From: Actinomycetes bacterium
Lineage (GTDB): Bacteria > Actinomycetota > Actinomycetes > Mycobacteriales > Micromonosporaceae
Length of the DNA: 16,873 bases
Reading direction: 5' to 3'
Assembly (NCBI GenBank): GCA_023402505.1
Contig: JAEYGD010000033.1
Span: forward strand, 1-16,873
The notes below the pieces were generated by a model. It was not told where the DNA came from. It searched no databases and saw nothing but the letters and a program-made list of their open reading frames with translations. Positions 6,948-14,818 of the stretch are shown here, one piece after another (the stretch's first letter is position 1; each line of letters starts with the position of its first letter). A program made the position numbers and the translations under genes.

Positions 6948-8107
6948 CGATGTCCCGTCGACGAAGCGCCGCTGTCCGGAGCGGTCGGGCCGGACAGCGG
7001 CGCCAGCTCGGCGTAGAGCGCGGCCAGCTGCGCGAGGGTGTCCGCGTCGCTCGGCCAGGTCGCCGCCCGGTCCATACCCCGCCGGCCCAGCTCGGCGCGG
7101 CCCGCGGCGTCGTCGAGCAGGCCACGCACCGCCTCGTCGACCGCGTCGACGTCACCCGGCGGCACCAGCACCGCGGCGTCACCGACCAGCTCCGGCAGAC
7201 CCCCGACCGCGGTCGCCACCAGCGGTACGCCGGCCCGCATCGCCTCCTGCGCGAACAACTGCCGGGCCTCCCAGTCGCTGGTCACCACGGCCAGATCCGC
7301 CCCGGCCAGCAGGTCGGCCACATCCGTACGGTGCCCCAGCAGGGTCACCGGCGCCCGCGCCGCGGAGATCCGGGCAGCCAGCTGCAGGTACGCCGGACCA
7401 CTGCCGGCGATCACCACGACCGGCGCCGGAGCCCGCGTCCGCCACCGGGCAGCCGCGTCGACCAGCACGTCGTACCGCTTCTGCGGATGCAGCCGGCCGA
7501 CCGAGACGATCAGCGGCTGGTCGCGGCCGACGCCGAACTCCGCGCGGACCGCCTCCCGGCGCCGGCGCGGCGCCGGGAGTGCCGGCGCGGCGACCGGAGC
7601 GAGCCGGGCATCCGGTGCGCCCAGCGCGGCGGCCCGCTCCACCAGGTCGGCGGACGCGCCCAGGCTCACCCTGGCCCCCCGGGCCACCACCCGCTCCACC
7701 AGACGCGACACGCTGCCGCGCAGACCACCGGCGAGCACCGCGTTGTGCCACGTCACCACCACCGGGACCGCCGGCCGGGCGAGCACCGCCACCAGGCCGG
7801 CGCGCAGACCGTGGGCGTGCAGCACGTCGACCGGCTCGGCGGCCAGAGCCCGCCGCAGCGCACTCACCGCGCGCGCGTCCGCCGGGGTCGGGTTGGCCGG
7901 GATCTCCACCGTTCGGAACCGGGCACCGACACCCGTGAAGTCGAACTGCTCCTCGGTGGCCGCGGGCCCACACACCAGCACGTGGGCGCCCGCCCCGGCG
8001 AACCCGGCAGCCACCGACCGCACGTGCTGCCCGACACCGCCGGTACTGGAGGCCAGCAGCAGGGCGACCGTGCCACGCCAACCGGCCCGCGAGGTCGGAT
8101 CCGTCAC
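6944..8107 (-). CDS. Glycosyltransferase family 4 (GT-B fold)
   Basis: A 387-residue GT4-type retaining glycosyltransferase, probably working on the cytoplasmic membrane face with a nucleotide-sugar donor. The N-terminal acceptor domain has LLLASSTGGVGQHVRSVAAG and DVLHAHGLRAG; the C-terminal donor domain has VSVGRLHPQKRYDVLVDAA (Arg205, Lys210) and the EX7E motif Glu280-Glu288 in DWEARQLFAQEAM. The start is GTG 8107, overlapping the murJ-like stop as GTGA and giving the canonical N-terminus. The open frame runs further upstream through murJ, but that part is out-of-frame shadow. The stop overlaps the next membrane-protein gene. Sugar and acceptor cannot be told from sequence; context suggests a lipid-linked envelope glycan. 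Confidence 0.93.
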   Translation of the reverse strand: MTDPTSRAGWRGTVALLLASSTGGVGQHVRSVAAGFAGAGAHVLVCGPAATEEQFDFTGVGARFRTVEIPANPTPADARAVSALRRALAAEPVDVLHAHGLRAGLVAVLARPAVPVVVTWHNAVLAGGLRGSVSRLVERVVARGARVSLGASADLVERAAALGAPDARLAPVAAPALPAPRRRREAVRAEFGVGRDQPLIVSVGRLHPQKRYDVLVDAAARWRTRAPAPVVVIAGSGPAYLQLAARISAARAPVTLLGHRTDVADLLAGADLAVVTSDWEARQLFAQEAMRAGVPLVATAVGGLPELVGDAAVLVPPGDVDAVDEAVRGLLDDAAGRAELGRRGMDRAATWPSDADTLAQLAALYAELAPLSGPTAPDSGASSTGHR

Positions 8108-9801
8108 CGGGACACCGTCTCCTTCCCGTCGCCCCGCTCCGGGGGGACCCCGTCCTCCCGCGGCCCGCCGGCCGCGGCGGCGCTCGCCCGGCGGCGCGCC
8201 CCCCGCAGGCGCCGCAGCACCCCGGCGAGCAGCGGTCGTACATCCGGCCGGTCCAGCGTCCACGCCACCGCGAGGAACACGGCACCGACCAGGACACCGG
8301 ACAGCATGCCCTGTAGCAGCGCCGCCGGTGCGCCCGGGGTGCCGTCGCCCGCGCCCGCCAGCGCCCGGGACACCACCCATCCGGCGCACCCGGCCAGGGC
8401 TGCGCCGAGCAGCCCGGCCGCCCCGGCGCGGGCCAGCCCGGCCAGCGCGGCGGGGCCCGCCGCCCGCCGCACGGCACCGACCAGCAGAGCCCCGAGCACC
8501 AACATGCCCACCGAGTTGGCCAGCGTGACCGCCGGCACCCGGTCGGCCAGCGGCAACGCCCCGGCCAGCAGAACGGCCACCGGCGGCACCACCAGCCAGC
8601 CGACACCGATAGCGATGGTGGCGGGACGCGTGGCCCCATGGGCGTAGAGCGCGCGGCTCAGCACCGCGAACAGCCCGTAGCCCACCAACCCAGGAGCGAA
8701 ACCAATGATCGCGGCGGCGGTGACCTGCGGATTCAGCGGAAAGAAGTAGCCCGCCGGCACCGCGGTGCCGACCAGGGCCGCCGCGCCCAGGCAGCTGAAC
8801 AGCAGGACACCGCGGGTGGTGCCGGCGACCGTACGCCGGTACCCGTCCGCGTCGCCGCCGGCCGCGGCGGCCGCCAGGGTCGGGTACGCGGCGGTGGCCA
8901 GCGGCACCGCGAGAACCGCCCACGGCAGCAGGTAGATGGTCTGTGCCAGGTTGAACACCTGCGGCGAGCCGGTCGGGCCGCCGGAGACCCGGTTCAGCAT
9001 CACCAACAGGGCGATCTGCTGGGCGGTGACCGTGACCGCTCCGGCGATGGCGAGACCACCGATGCGGGCCCGGGCGTCGGCGGGGAACGCGAAGCCGGGT
9101 CGTACCCGCAGCCGAAGTCGGCGCAGCGGGATGAGCAGCGACAGCGACAGCACCACCACACCAAGGGTGGTGCCGGCGGAGAGAATCAGCTCACCGCCGA
9201 TATCGACCTGGGCCACGCTGGCCCCGCGTCCCTCGACCGCACCGAACGTCAGGTACACCCCGATCACGGTGATGCTGGACAGCAGCGGCGCGATGACCGG
9301 CCACGCGAACCGCCGGTGCGCCTGCAGCACCCCGGTCAGCACGATGCCGACACCGTAGAGCGGCAACTGCGGCGCGAAGACCCGCAGCATCCGAGCCGCC
9401 GCCGCCAACTCCGCATCAGAACGCCCTTCGCTGATGAGCGCGACGATCGGCCCGGCGAGGAACGCGACCACGACCGCCAGCGGCACGAGCAGCACGAGCG
9501 TCCAGGTGAGCAGGGCCCCCGTGGTGGCGTTCACCGCCCGCCGGTCACCGGCGGTCACCGCTGCGGCCAGCAGCGGCACGACCAGGCTCGCCAACGCGCC
9601 ACCGGCGACGATCTCGAAGATGATGTTCGGGGCGGTGTTCGCGATCACGTACATGCCGCCCAGATCGCTCTCCCGCACGACCCAGGTGAACACCGCGGTA
9701 CGGCCGAAGCCGGCCAGCCGGCTGACCACGGTGAGCACGGCGATCAGCGCGGCAGCCCCGGCGACACGGCCGGCGCCGGCGAGGGGAGCCGGATTCGCCA
9801 C
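8104..9801 (-). CDS. MurJ/MviN-family lipid-linked oligosaccharide flippase
   Basis: A 565-residue member of the MOP exporter superfamily, related to the lipid II flippase MurJ. The N-terminus carries the family signature: VVSRLAGFGRTAVFTWVVRE, then IANTAPNIIFEIVAGGALAS and VVPLLAAAV. Roughly 13-14 hydrophobic helices can be counted, ending at about residue 510 with a basic, disordered tail. Actinobacteria usually carry a main MurJ elsewhere; in mycobacteria it is a much longer protein with a C-terminal pseudokinase part (Rv3910, from memory). This short copy may therefore be a paralogue for another lipid-linked glycan; that is inference. GTG 9801 begins one base after the stop of the MraY-like gene, and the stop overlaps the GT4 gene. 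The symbol murJ is withheld because lipid II specificity is unproven. Confidence 0.9.
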   Translation of the reverse strand: MANPAPLAGAGRVAGAAALIAVLTVVSRLAGFGRTAVFTWVVRESDLGGMYVIANTAPNIIFEIVAGGALASLVVPLLAAAVTAGDRRAVNATTGALLTWTLVLLVPLAVVVAFLAGPIVALISEGRSDAELAAAARMLRVFAPQLPLYGVGIVLTGVLQAHRRFAWPVIAPLLSSITVIGVYLTFGAVEGRGASVAQVDIGGELILSAGTTLGVVVLSLSLLIPLRRLRLRVRPGFAFPADARARIGGLAIAGAVTVTAQQIALLVMLNRVSGGPTGSPQVFNLAQTIYLLPWAVLAVPLATAAYPTLAAAAAGGDADGYRRTVAGTTRGVLLFSCLGAAALVGTAVPAGYFFPLNPQVTAAAIIGFAPGLVGYGLFAVLSRALYAHGATRPATIAIGVGWLVVPPVAVLLAGALPLADRVPAVTLANSVGMLVLGALLVGAVRRAAGPAALAGLARAGAAGLLGAALAGCAGWVVSRALAGAGDGTPGAPAALLQGMLSGVLVGAVFLAVAWTLDRPDVRPLLAGVLRRLRGARRRASAAAAGGPREDGVPPERGDGKETVSR

Positions 9802-9802
9802 G

Positions 9803-10669
9803 TCAGTCGGCGCGACGGCCCAGCGCGTCCAGCTCGCGCAGCCCGGGAGTCCGCTGGATGACCCGGGTGAAGCTCACCTTCTCGCTGGCGGCGGTGAGCC
9901 CGGCGAGGACGGCGAGCACACCGGCCCGGCCGACCGGACCGGTACGGGCGGCCAGCGTGACACCCAGCAGCGCACCGAGCGCGTTCGCGCCGCTGTCACC
10001 GAGCATCACCTCCTCGCCGAGGTCGGCGGGCAGCAATCCGGCGGCCGCGCCGGCCGCGCCGGCGGCGATTCCGCCGTGCGGGCCGCGCAGCAGCGGAGCA
10101 CCCAGCAGCAGCCCGGACTTCAACGCCCGGCCGGGACGCAGGTCCAACAGGTTGACCAGGTTGGCGGTGCCGGCGATCACGCCCGCGCCGAGCAGCACGT
10201 CCAGGCCGCGCCCGAGCACACCGTGACGCTCCCGGCGGGGATGCCGGGCCACCACCGGGTCGGCGGCCAGCAGCGCGGCAGCGCCCAGCCCGGCCGCCCC
10301 CACCCCGACGATCTTGACCAGGCCGGCGGTGACCCGCCCCTCGCGCAGCGCGGCGAGATGCCCGGCGAACCCCTTGGCCGCCTTCTGCTCCGGCCGTGCC
10401 CCGACCACGTCGTCGTAGAGGCCCACCGCCCCGGCACCCAGACCGGCGACCAGGGCGGCGCCGCCGGCCGCGCCACCGGACGCACCGAAGGCACCGGACG
10501 CCGCGGCGCCGACGGCAAGCGCCGGACCAGCCGCGAGGCTCACCGTACGGCCACGGAAGTTCGTCCGCTCCAACGCCGGGCCGACCGGAGAGGTGCGCAC
10601 CTCCCGCAGCGCGTACCGGGCGACGGCCACGCCGGCACCGGCGACGAGGAGACGACCGAGCAGGCTCAC
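9803..10669 (-). CDS. MraY/WecA-like (PNPT-family) membrane protein
   Basis: A 288-residue polytopic protein resembling polyprenyl-phosphate phosphoglycosyltransferases, which move a phosphosugar from a UDP-sugar to undecaprenyl phosphate. Visible hallmarks are AVGLYDDVVG with Asp86-Asp87, KGFAGHLAALREGRVTAGLV, ANLVNLLDLRPGRALKSG with Asn170, Asn173 and Asp176, and MLGDSGANALGALLG with Asp225. The usual DGxDG loop is replaced by DLRPGRA, and the HHH motif of MraY is absent, so it is not the peptidoglycan MraY. I recall a broader Firmicute/actinobacterial group with the same NLxDLRPGRA motif, whose substrate I do not know. Start is GTG 10669, with GAGGAGATC ideally spaced upstream; an open frame to 10882 lacks such support. 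It opens the tightly packed cassette with the flippase, GT4 and membrane protein. Confidence 0.82.
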   Translation of the reverse strand: MSLLGRLLVAGAGVAVARYALREVRTSPVGPALERTNFRGRTVSLAAGPALAVGAAASGAFGASGGAAGGAALVAGLGAGAVGLYDDVVGARPEQKAAKGFAGHLAALREGRVTAGLVKIVGVGAAGLGAAALLAADPVVARHPRRERHGVLGRGLDVLLGAGVIAGTANLVNLLDLRPGRALKSGLLLGAPLLRGPHGGIAAGAAGAAAGLLPADLGEEVMLGDSGANALGALLGVTLAARTGPVGRAGVLAVLAGLTAASEKVSFTRVIQRTPGLRELDALGRRAD

Positions 10670-10718
10670 GCGATCTCCTCTCGGTAGGCGGGACCGGACA
10701 CCGGGGCGGATGCGTCGC

Positions 10719-11660
10719 TCACTGGGGCAGTCTAGGCAGCAACGACGGAGCGCTGTCGCCCACGCCGTAGTGTCCGGCCTTCTTCTCGGTGAGCTGCTGC
10801 ACCAGAGCCAGCGACGTGACCAGCTGCCCCTGCACGGTGTTCGCGTTGTCGACCGTGGAGATCGACCCGGCCAGGACGGCATCGCCCCGGACGAAGGCCA
10901 CCAGGTTCCCGCCGTCCGAGCCGTTACCGGCCACCACGATGCCGCCGCTGCGGTCGAACTGCTCGGCCACCTTGAGCACCGACTCGTCCTTCTTCGTCGA
11001 ATCCTTGTCGACGTACGGCTGGCCGCTGACCACCACCACCGTCTCCGCCGACGCGGTGACCCGCTCCGCGGTCGTCAGATAGTTCGCGTTCGTGTACGCG
11101 GCCAGCACCGCACGCCGGTCGGCCTCGCTGACCGGCGCCGCCCCGGGCGAGCGGTCCAGCAGCACGCTGGCCAACAGCGCGCTGGACGTCTCCACCCCGT
11201 GCCCGTTGCCCGGCAGGTTCGCCGTCGAGGCGCTGGTCGGCCGCGCCGCGGTCACCGCCAGCTCCAGCAGCTGGTTGTTGTTGTCCGGGTTGATGAACTT
11301 GTCCTGCAGGTCGATGCGACCGACCACGTCCGCCCCACCCAGCTGGAGCATCTTGACCACGCCCTCGGTGTGGTCACGCCCGGTCGGCAGGCTGAGCACC
11401 AGGACCCGCTTGCCGGCGAGCTTGCCGGGCAGGACGACCGCGGCGATCTCCGCCGCGAAGTCCTCCTCGCGGGCCAGTTCCTCCTCCAGGTTGTTGACCG
11501 CCTGGCGCATCTGCTGGTTGTCCTTGCGCAGCGCGTCGACGTTCTCCTTCAGGGAGTCGGCCACCGCGCCGTTGAGCGCGGCGGTGCCGACCACCAGGCC
11601 GATCGCCAGCGCCAGGAAGACCGCGGTCAAGGACACCACGTGGTACCGGAAGTTGATCAC
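10719..11660 (-). CDS. steB: SteB / MctB family protein (cell separation; 'copper transporter' annotation)
   Basis: A 313-residue membrane-anchored protein of the family of M. tuberculosis Rv1698 (MctB, reported as copper-related) and Corynebacterium SteB, which with SteA acts in septal cell separation. The N-terminus MINFRYHVVSLTAVFLALAI, followed by GLVVGTAALNG, is diagnostic: one transmembrane helix at about 8-30, then a coiled coil at about 36-68 (LKENVDALRKDNQQMRQAVN). The rest (about 75-313) is a soluble extracytoplasmic domain. GTG 11660 lies 30 bases after the steA stop, with AGAGG upstream. The C-terminal codons contain a rare AGA inside a TAGACT string, possibly a promoter for the next gene. 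The copper role is contested; the cell-separation role fits the steA pairing better. Confidence 0.88.
   Translation of the reverse strand: MINFRYHVVSLTAVFLALAIGLVVGTAALNGAVADSLKENVDALRKDNQQMRQAVNNLEEELAREEDFAAEIAAVVLPGKLAGKRVLVLSLPTGRDHTEGVVKMLQLGGADVVGRIDLQDKFINPDNNNQLLELAVTAARPTSASTANLPGNGHGVETSSALLASVLLDRSPGAAPVSEADRRAVLAAYTNANYLTTAERVTASAETVVVVSGQPYVDKDSTKKDESVLKVAEQFDRSGGIVVAGNGSDGGNLVAFVRGDAVLAGSISTVDNANTVQGQLVTSLALVQQLTEKKAGHYGVGDSAPSLLPRLPQ
10729..10734 (-). promoter_or_regulatory. Candidate internal -10 element (TAGACT) before the MraY-like gene
   Basis: TAGACT on the minus strand lies within the last codons of steB (CCT AGA CTG), 59 bases before the GTG of the MraY-like gene. It fits TANNNT and uses codons rare in this genome. 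No clear -35 is visible. It could start a separate transcript for the envelope cassette. Confidence 0.3.
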
Positions 11661-11690
11661 ACCTGCAGCCTCTTGTCGGGTGGAGCGGCG

Positions 11691-12869
11691 TCAGAAGAGC
11701 CGTTCCAGCTGGAACACAAAATTGTTCCACCACTCGGAGACCACACCCAGGTACGCCTTCCCGACGGTGGAGACCGCCACGGCCGAGGCCATCGCGGCGA
11801 TCGCGGAGAGCACCAGCAGCAGCAGCGACGAACCGGAGATGCTCTGCCGGTAGAGCCGGCTGACACCCTTGGCGTCGACCAGCTTGCCGCCGACCTTCAG
11901 CCGGGTCAGGAACGTCGACGCCATCCCGCCGCGCCCCTTGTCCAGGAACTCCACGAGCGTGGCGTGCGTGCCGACGGCGACCAGCAGCGAGGCGCCCTTC
12001 TCGTCGGCGAGCAGCATCGCCAGGTCCTCGCTGGTCGCGGCGGCGGGGAAGGTGACCGCCGGCACACCCAGGCCGTTGACCCGGGCCAGCCCCGGCGCCC
12101 GCCCGTCCGGGTAGGCGTGCACGACCACCTCGGCGCCGCAGCGCAAGACGTCGTCGGTGACCGAATCCATGTCCCCGATGATCATGTCGGGCGTGTAGCC
12201 GGCCTCGACCAGCGCGTCCGCGCCGCCGTCGACACCGATGAGCACCGGCTTGAACTCCCGGATGTAGGGGCGCAGCACGTCCAGGTCGGCCTTGTAGTCG
12301 TAGCCGCGCACCACGATCAGGCAGTGCCGCCCCTGGATCTCGGTGCGGATCTCCGGCACACCCACGCCGTCGAGCAGCAGGTCCCGCTCCTGCTTCAGGT
12401 AGTCCATGGTGTTGGCGGCGAACGCCTCCAACTGCACCGACAGCCCCTCCCGGGCGTCGGCCATGGCCTTGGCCACGGTCTCCGTGTCCTGCAGGGCGCC
12501 GTGGGCCACCGGCTCGTCACCGACGTAGACCGTGTTGCCCTCGATCCGGACGGTGTCACCCTCCCGGATCTGCTCGAAAACGCCCTCGCCCAGATCGTCC
12601 ACCAGCGGAATGCCGGCCTCGATCAGCACCTCGGGGCCCAGGTTCGGGTAGCGACCCGACACCGACGGCTTGGCGTTGAGCACCGCGGCGACACCGACCG
12701 CGACGAGCGAGTCGGCGGCGACCCGGTCCAGATCGACATGGTCGATGACCGCGATGTCGCCCGGGCGGAGCCGGCCGACCAGGCGTTTGGTCCGGCGGTC
12801 AAGGCGCGCGGTGCCGGCGATCCGGCCCGGTTCCGCGGGTCGGGTCCGGCGCAACGTGGGTAGACGCAT
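11691..12869 (-). CDS. steA: SteA, cytokinetic/cell-separation protein with thiamin-pyrophosphokinase-like domain
   Basis: A 392-residue protein homologous to SteA of Corynebacterineae, a septal protein that works with SteB to activate peptidoglycan cleavage at division. The N-terminal region includes DRRTKRLVGRLRPGDIAVID and GRYPNLGPEVLIEAGIPLVD. Residues about 205-335 resemble thiamin pyrophosphokinase: LIGVDGGADAL, PDMIIGDMDSVTDDVL and ATSEDLAMLLADEKGA. A C-terminal membrane helix lies at about 347-370 (SSLLLLVLSAIAAMASAVAV), leaving a short tail with WW. ATG 12869 is preferred because it has AGGATGG upstream and matches the family N-terminus; ATG 12878 has its AGG too close, and the open frame to 12977 is untypical. 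A strong hairpin separates it from recN. Enzymatic activity should not be assumed. Confidence 0.9.
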   Translation of the reverse strand: MRLPTLRRTRPAEPGRIAGTARLDRRTKRLVGRLRPGDIAVIDHVDLDRVAADSLVAVGVAAVLNAKPSVSGRYPNLGPEVLIEAGIPLVDDLGEGVFEQIREGDTVRIEGNTVYVGDEPVAHGALQDTETVAKAMADAREGLSVQLEAFAANTMDYLKQERDLLLDGVGVPEIRTEIQGRHCLIVVRGYDYKADLDVLRPYIREFKPVLIGVDGGADALVEAGYTPDMIIGDMDSVTDDVLRCGAEVVVHAYPDGRAPGLARVNGLGVPAVTFPAAATSEDLAMLLADEKGASLLVAVGTHATLVEFLDKGRGGMASTFLTRLKVGGKLVDAKGVSRLYRQSISGSSLLLLVLSAIAAMASAVAVSTVGKAYLGVVSEWWNNFVFQLERLF

Positions 12870-12943
12870 CGTGACCATCCTGGCATGTGAGGCAGGCATC
12901 TCCGGCGCGACATGCCTGAGCAGGGCCGCCTGTCCAGGGAAGC

Positions 12944-12949
12944 ACACTA
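12944..12949 (-). promoter_or_regulatory. Candidate -10 element (TAGTGT) for steA
   Basis: TAGTGT on the minus strand fits TANNNT and lies between the recN-proximal hairpin and steA, 74 bases before ATG 12869. No good -35 sits at 17-18 bases. It is weak on its own but sensibly placed. Confidence 0.25.
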
Positions 12950-12951
12950 CG

Positions 12952-12990
12952 GCGCGGGCCGGTGTGCCTGTGGTCACAATCGGCCCGCGC
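12952..12990 (-). terminator. Inverted repeat at the end of recN (probable terminator or attenuator)
   Basis: GCGCGGGCCG (12952-12961) and CGGCCCGCGC (12981-12990) are perfect ten-base complements enclosing 19 bases, in which TGTG/CACA can add an inner stem. The structure begins at the last base of the recN stop and ends before the steA leader. No T-run follows, so termination is probable rather than proven; an RNA-stability or attenuation role is also possible. Confidence 0.6.
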
Positions 12991-14747
12991 TACCCCCGCC
13001 GCTCCCGCGCCGCCACGGCCAGCAGCTCCTCGGCGTGGGCGATACCCAGATCCGAATCCGGCAAACCCGCGAGCATCCGGGCCAGCTCCCGGGCCCGCTC
13101 CGTGTCCTCCACCACCCGCACCCCACTGGTGGTGACCGCCCCACCGGTGTCCTTCGCCACCACCAGATGCCGATCGGCGAACGCCGCCACCTGCGGCAGG
13201 TGGGTCACCACCAGCACCTGGTGACTGCGGGCCAGCCGCGCCAGCCGACGGCCGATCTCCACCGCCGCCCGACCACCGACACCCGCGTCCACCTCGTCGA
13301 ACACCAACGTCGGCGGACCCCCCGAACCGGCGAAGACCACCTCGATGGCGAGCATCACCCGCGACAGCTCGCCCCCGGAGGCACCCCGCTGCAACGGCAA
13401 CGCCGGCGCTCCCGGATGAGCCAACAGCCGCAGCTCCACCTCGTCGCCGCCGTCCGGGCCGACCCCCACCTCGACACCGTTGACCGCCAGCCGAGGCTCG
13501 CTTCTCCCCGCCGGCCGCGGCAGCACCGCCACCTCGATCCGCGCGTGCGGCATCGCCAGCCCCGCCAACTCCTCGGTGACCTTCGCCGCGAACCGCGTCG
13601 CCGCCTCCTGCCGGGACGCGGACACCCGGCCCGCCAGGTCAGCGACCTCACCCGCCAGCCGGCCCGCCTCCCGGTCCAACTCGTCGAGCAGGTCATCGGA
13701 GGTGTCCAGGTCGGACAGCCGCCCCCGCGCCCGCTCAGCCCACGCGATCACCCCGTCGACGTCGTCGGCGTACTTGCGGGTCAACGCCCGCAACGCGGCC
13801 CGCCGCTCGTACACCGTCTGCAACCGCGCCGGATCCGCGTCCAGAGCCGCCAGATACGCCGACAACTCCGCGGACACGTCCGCCACCAGCGTCGCCGCCT
13901 CCTCCAACCGCGCCGCCAACTCGCCCAGGGCCGCGTCGGTGCCGGCCTGCGCCTCCAGAGTGCGCCGGGCCGTGCCGAGCAGAGCGGTCGCATCCGGCGC
14001 CTCGTCGGCGGCGTCCACTCCCCCGGCCACACACTGCTGGGCCACCTGAGCCGCCGTACGCAGCCCCTCGGCGTGCTCCAGCCGCTGCGCCTCCGCCTTC
14101 AGCTCGTCGTCCTCCCCCGGCTGCGGATCCACCCTGGTGATCTCGTCCAGGCCCAGCCGCAGCAGGTCGGCCTCCTGGTTGCGTTCCCGCGCGTTGCGCC
14201 GCCGGTCGGCCAGGTCGTCCACCACCGACCGCCACCGCGTGTACGTCTCCCGCAACGCCTCGAGCAGCTTCTCGTGCTCCGCCCCGGCGAACCGGTCCAG
14301 CGCGGCCCGCTGCTCCGCCGGGCGCAGCAACCGCAGCTGATCGGACTGGCCGTGCACGGCCAGCACCTGCTCACCCACCTCCGCCAGCATCGACACCGGC
14401 ATGCTGCGGCCACCCAGATGCGCCCGCGAGCGGCCCTCCACGGTCACCGTGCGGCTCAGCAGCACCGAGCCGTCCTCGTCCGGCTCACCCCCGGCATCGG
14501 TGATCCGGGCCTGCACCGTGTCGGCCACCTTGCCGGACAACCGCAACCGGCCCTCGACCACCGCCCGGCCCGGCTCGGCCCGGACCCGCCCGGCGTCGGC
14601 CCGCCCGCCGAACAGCAGGCCGAGACCGGTGACCACCATCGTCTTGCCCGCGCCGGTCTCGCCGGTGATGACGTTCATGCCGCCGGTCAACGGCAGCGTC
14701 GTGTCCTCGATGACGCCCAGCCCGGTGATGCGCAGCTCTTCCAGCAC
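12990..14747 (-). CDS. recN: DNA repair protein RecN (SMC-like ATPase)
   Basis: SMC-like ATPase acting in double-strand break repair. At 585 residues it is of normal family length. The N-terminus LEELRITGLGVIEDTTLPL is typical; Walker A is GETGAGKT (about 29-36). A long central coiled-coil region follows, rich in Arg/Glu/Ala (about 150-400). The C-terminal lobe has the ABC signature GASGGELSRVMLA and Walker B PTLVFDEVDAGVGG, then VLVVTHLPQVAAFADRH. GTG 14747 gives the canonical start; the frame stays open far upstream through the nadK region, but that is shadow. A TACTGT element eight bases before the GTG may give a leaderless transcript. I see no clear LexA box between nadK and recN. Confidence 0.97.
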   Translation of the reverse strand: MLEELRITGLGVIEDTTLPLTGGMNVITGETGAGKTMVVTGLGLLFGGRADAGRVRAEPGRAVVEGRLRLSGKVADTVQARITDAGGEPDEDGSVLLSRTVTVEGRSRAHLGGRSMPVSMLAEVGEQVLAVHGQSDQLRLLRPAEQRAALDRFAGAEHEKLLEALRETYTRWRSVVDDLADRRRNARERNQEADLLRLGLDEITRVDPQPGEDDELKAEAQRLEHAEGLRTAAQVAQQCVAGGVDAADEAPDATALLGTARRTLEAQAGTDAALGELAARLEEAATLVADVSAELSAYLAALDADPARLQTVYERRAALRALTRKYADDVDGVIAWAERARGRLSDLDTSDDLLDELDREAGRLAGEVADLAGRVSASRQEAATRFAAKVTEELAGLAMPHARIEVAVLPRPAGRSEPRLAVNGVEVGVGPDGGDEVELRLLAHPGAPALPLQRGASGGELSRVMLAIEVVFAGSGGPPTLVFDEVDAGVGGRAAVEIGRRLARLARSHQVLVVTHLPQVAAFADRHLVVAKDTGGAVTTSGVRVVEDTERARELARMLAGLPDSDLGIAHAEELLAVAARERRG

Positions 14748-14755
14748 AGCACCCG

Positions 14756-14761
14756 ACAGTA
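14756..14761 (-). promoter_or_regulatory. Candidate leaderless -10 element (TACTGT) for recN
   Basis: TACTGT on the minus strand ends eight bases before the recN GTG, so transcription would start at about the first base of the start codon. The only ribosome-site-like bases are GGGTG, three bases from the GTG. The expected -35 positions read GGTCAA, a poor match, which lowers confidence. It lies in the 71-base nadK-recN gap. Confidence 0.35.
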
Positions 14762-14818
14762 GACGCGTGCCCCGACACTTGACCAGCCGGCGACCCGTAG
14801 CGCCGGCCCACCGGCGGT

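Noticed and set aside
4869..7016. 715-codon plus-strand open frame opposite the membrane protein
   Set aside because: Low-complexity Arg/Gln/His/Pro translation typical of the antisense frame; the minus strand shows anchor, helices and motifs.
8108..8923. Upstream extension of the GT4 frame to 659 residues
   Set aside because: The added part overlaps the murJ-like gene in another frame and is Gly/Arg/Ala-rich nonsense; GTG 8107 with GTGA overlap gives the normal N-terminus.
10670..10882. Longer N-terminus (359 residues) for the MraY-like protein
   Set aside because: The extra residues are Arg/Ser/Trp-rich shadow of steB, and GTG 10669 has an ideal GAGGAGATC ribosome site.
12912..14762. 616-codon plus-strand open frame opposite recN
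   Set aside because: Gln/Arg/His-rich shadow; recN with intact Walker motifs is on the other strand.
14748..14818. LexA/SOS box upstream of recN
   Set aside because: No sequence close to the actinobacterial TCGAAC-N4-GTTCGA pattern was found in the nadK-recN gap.
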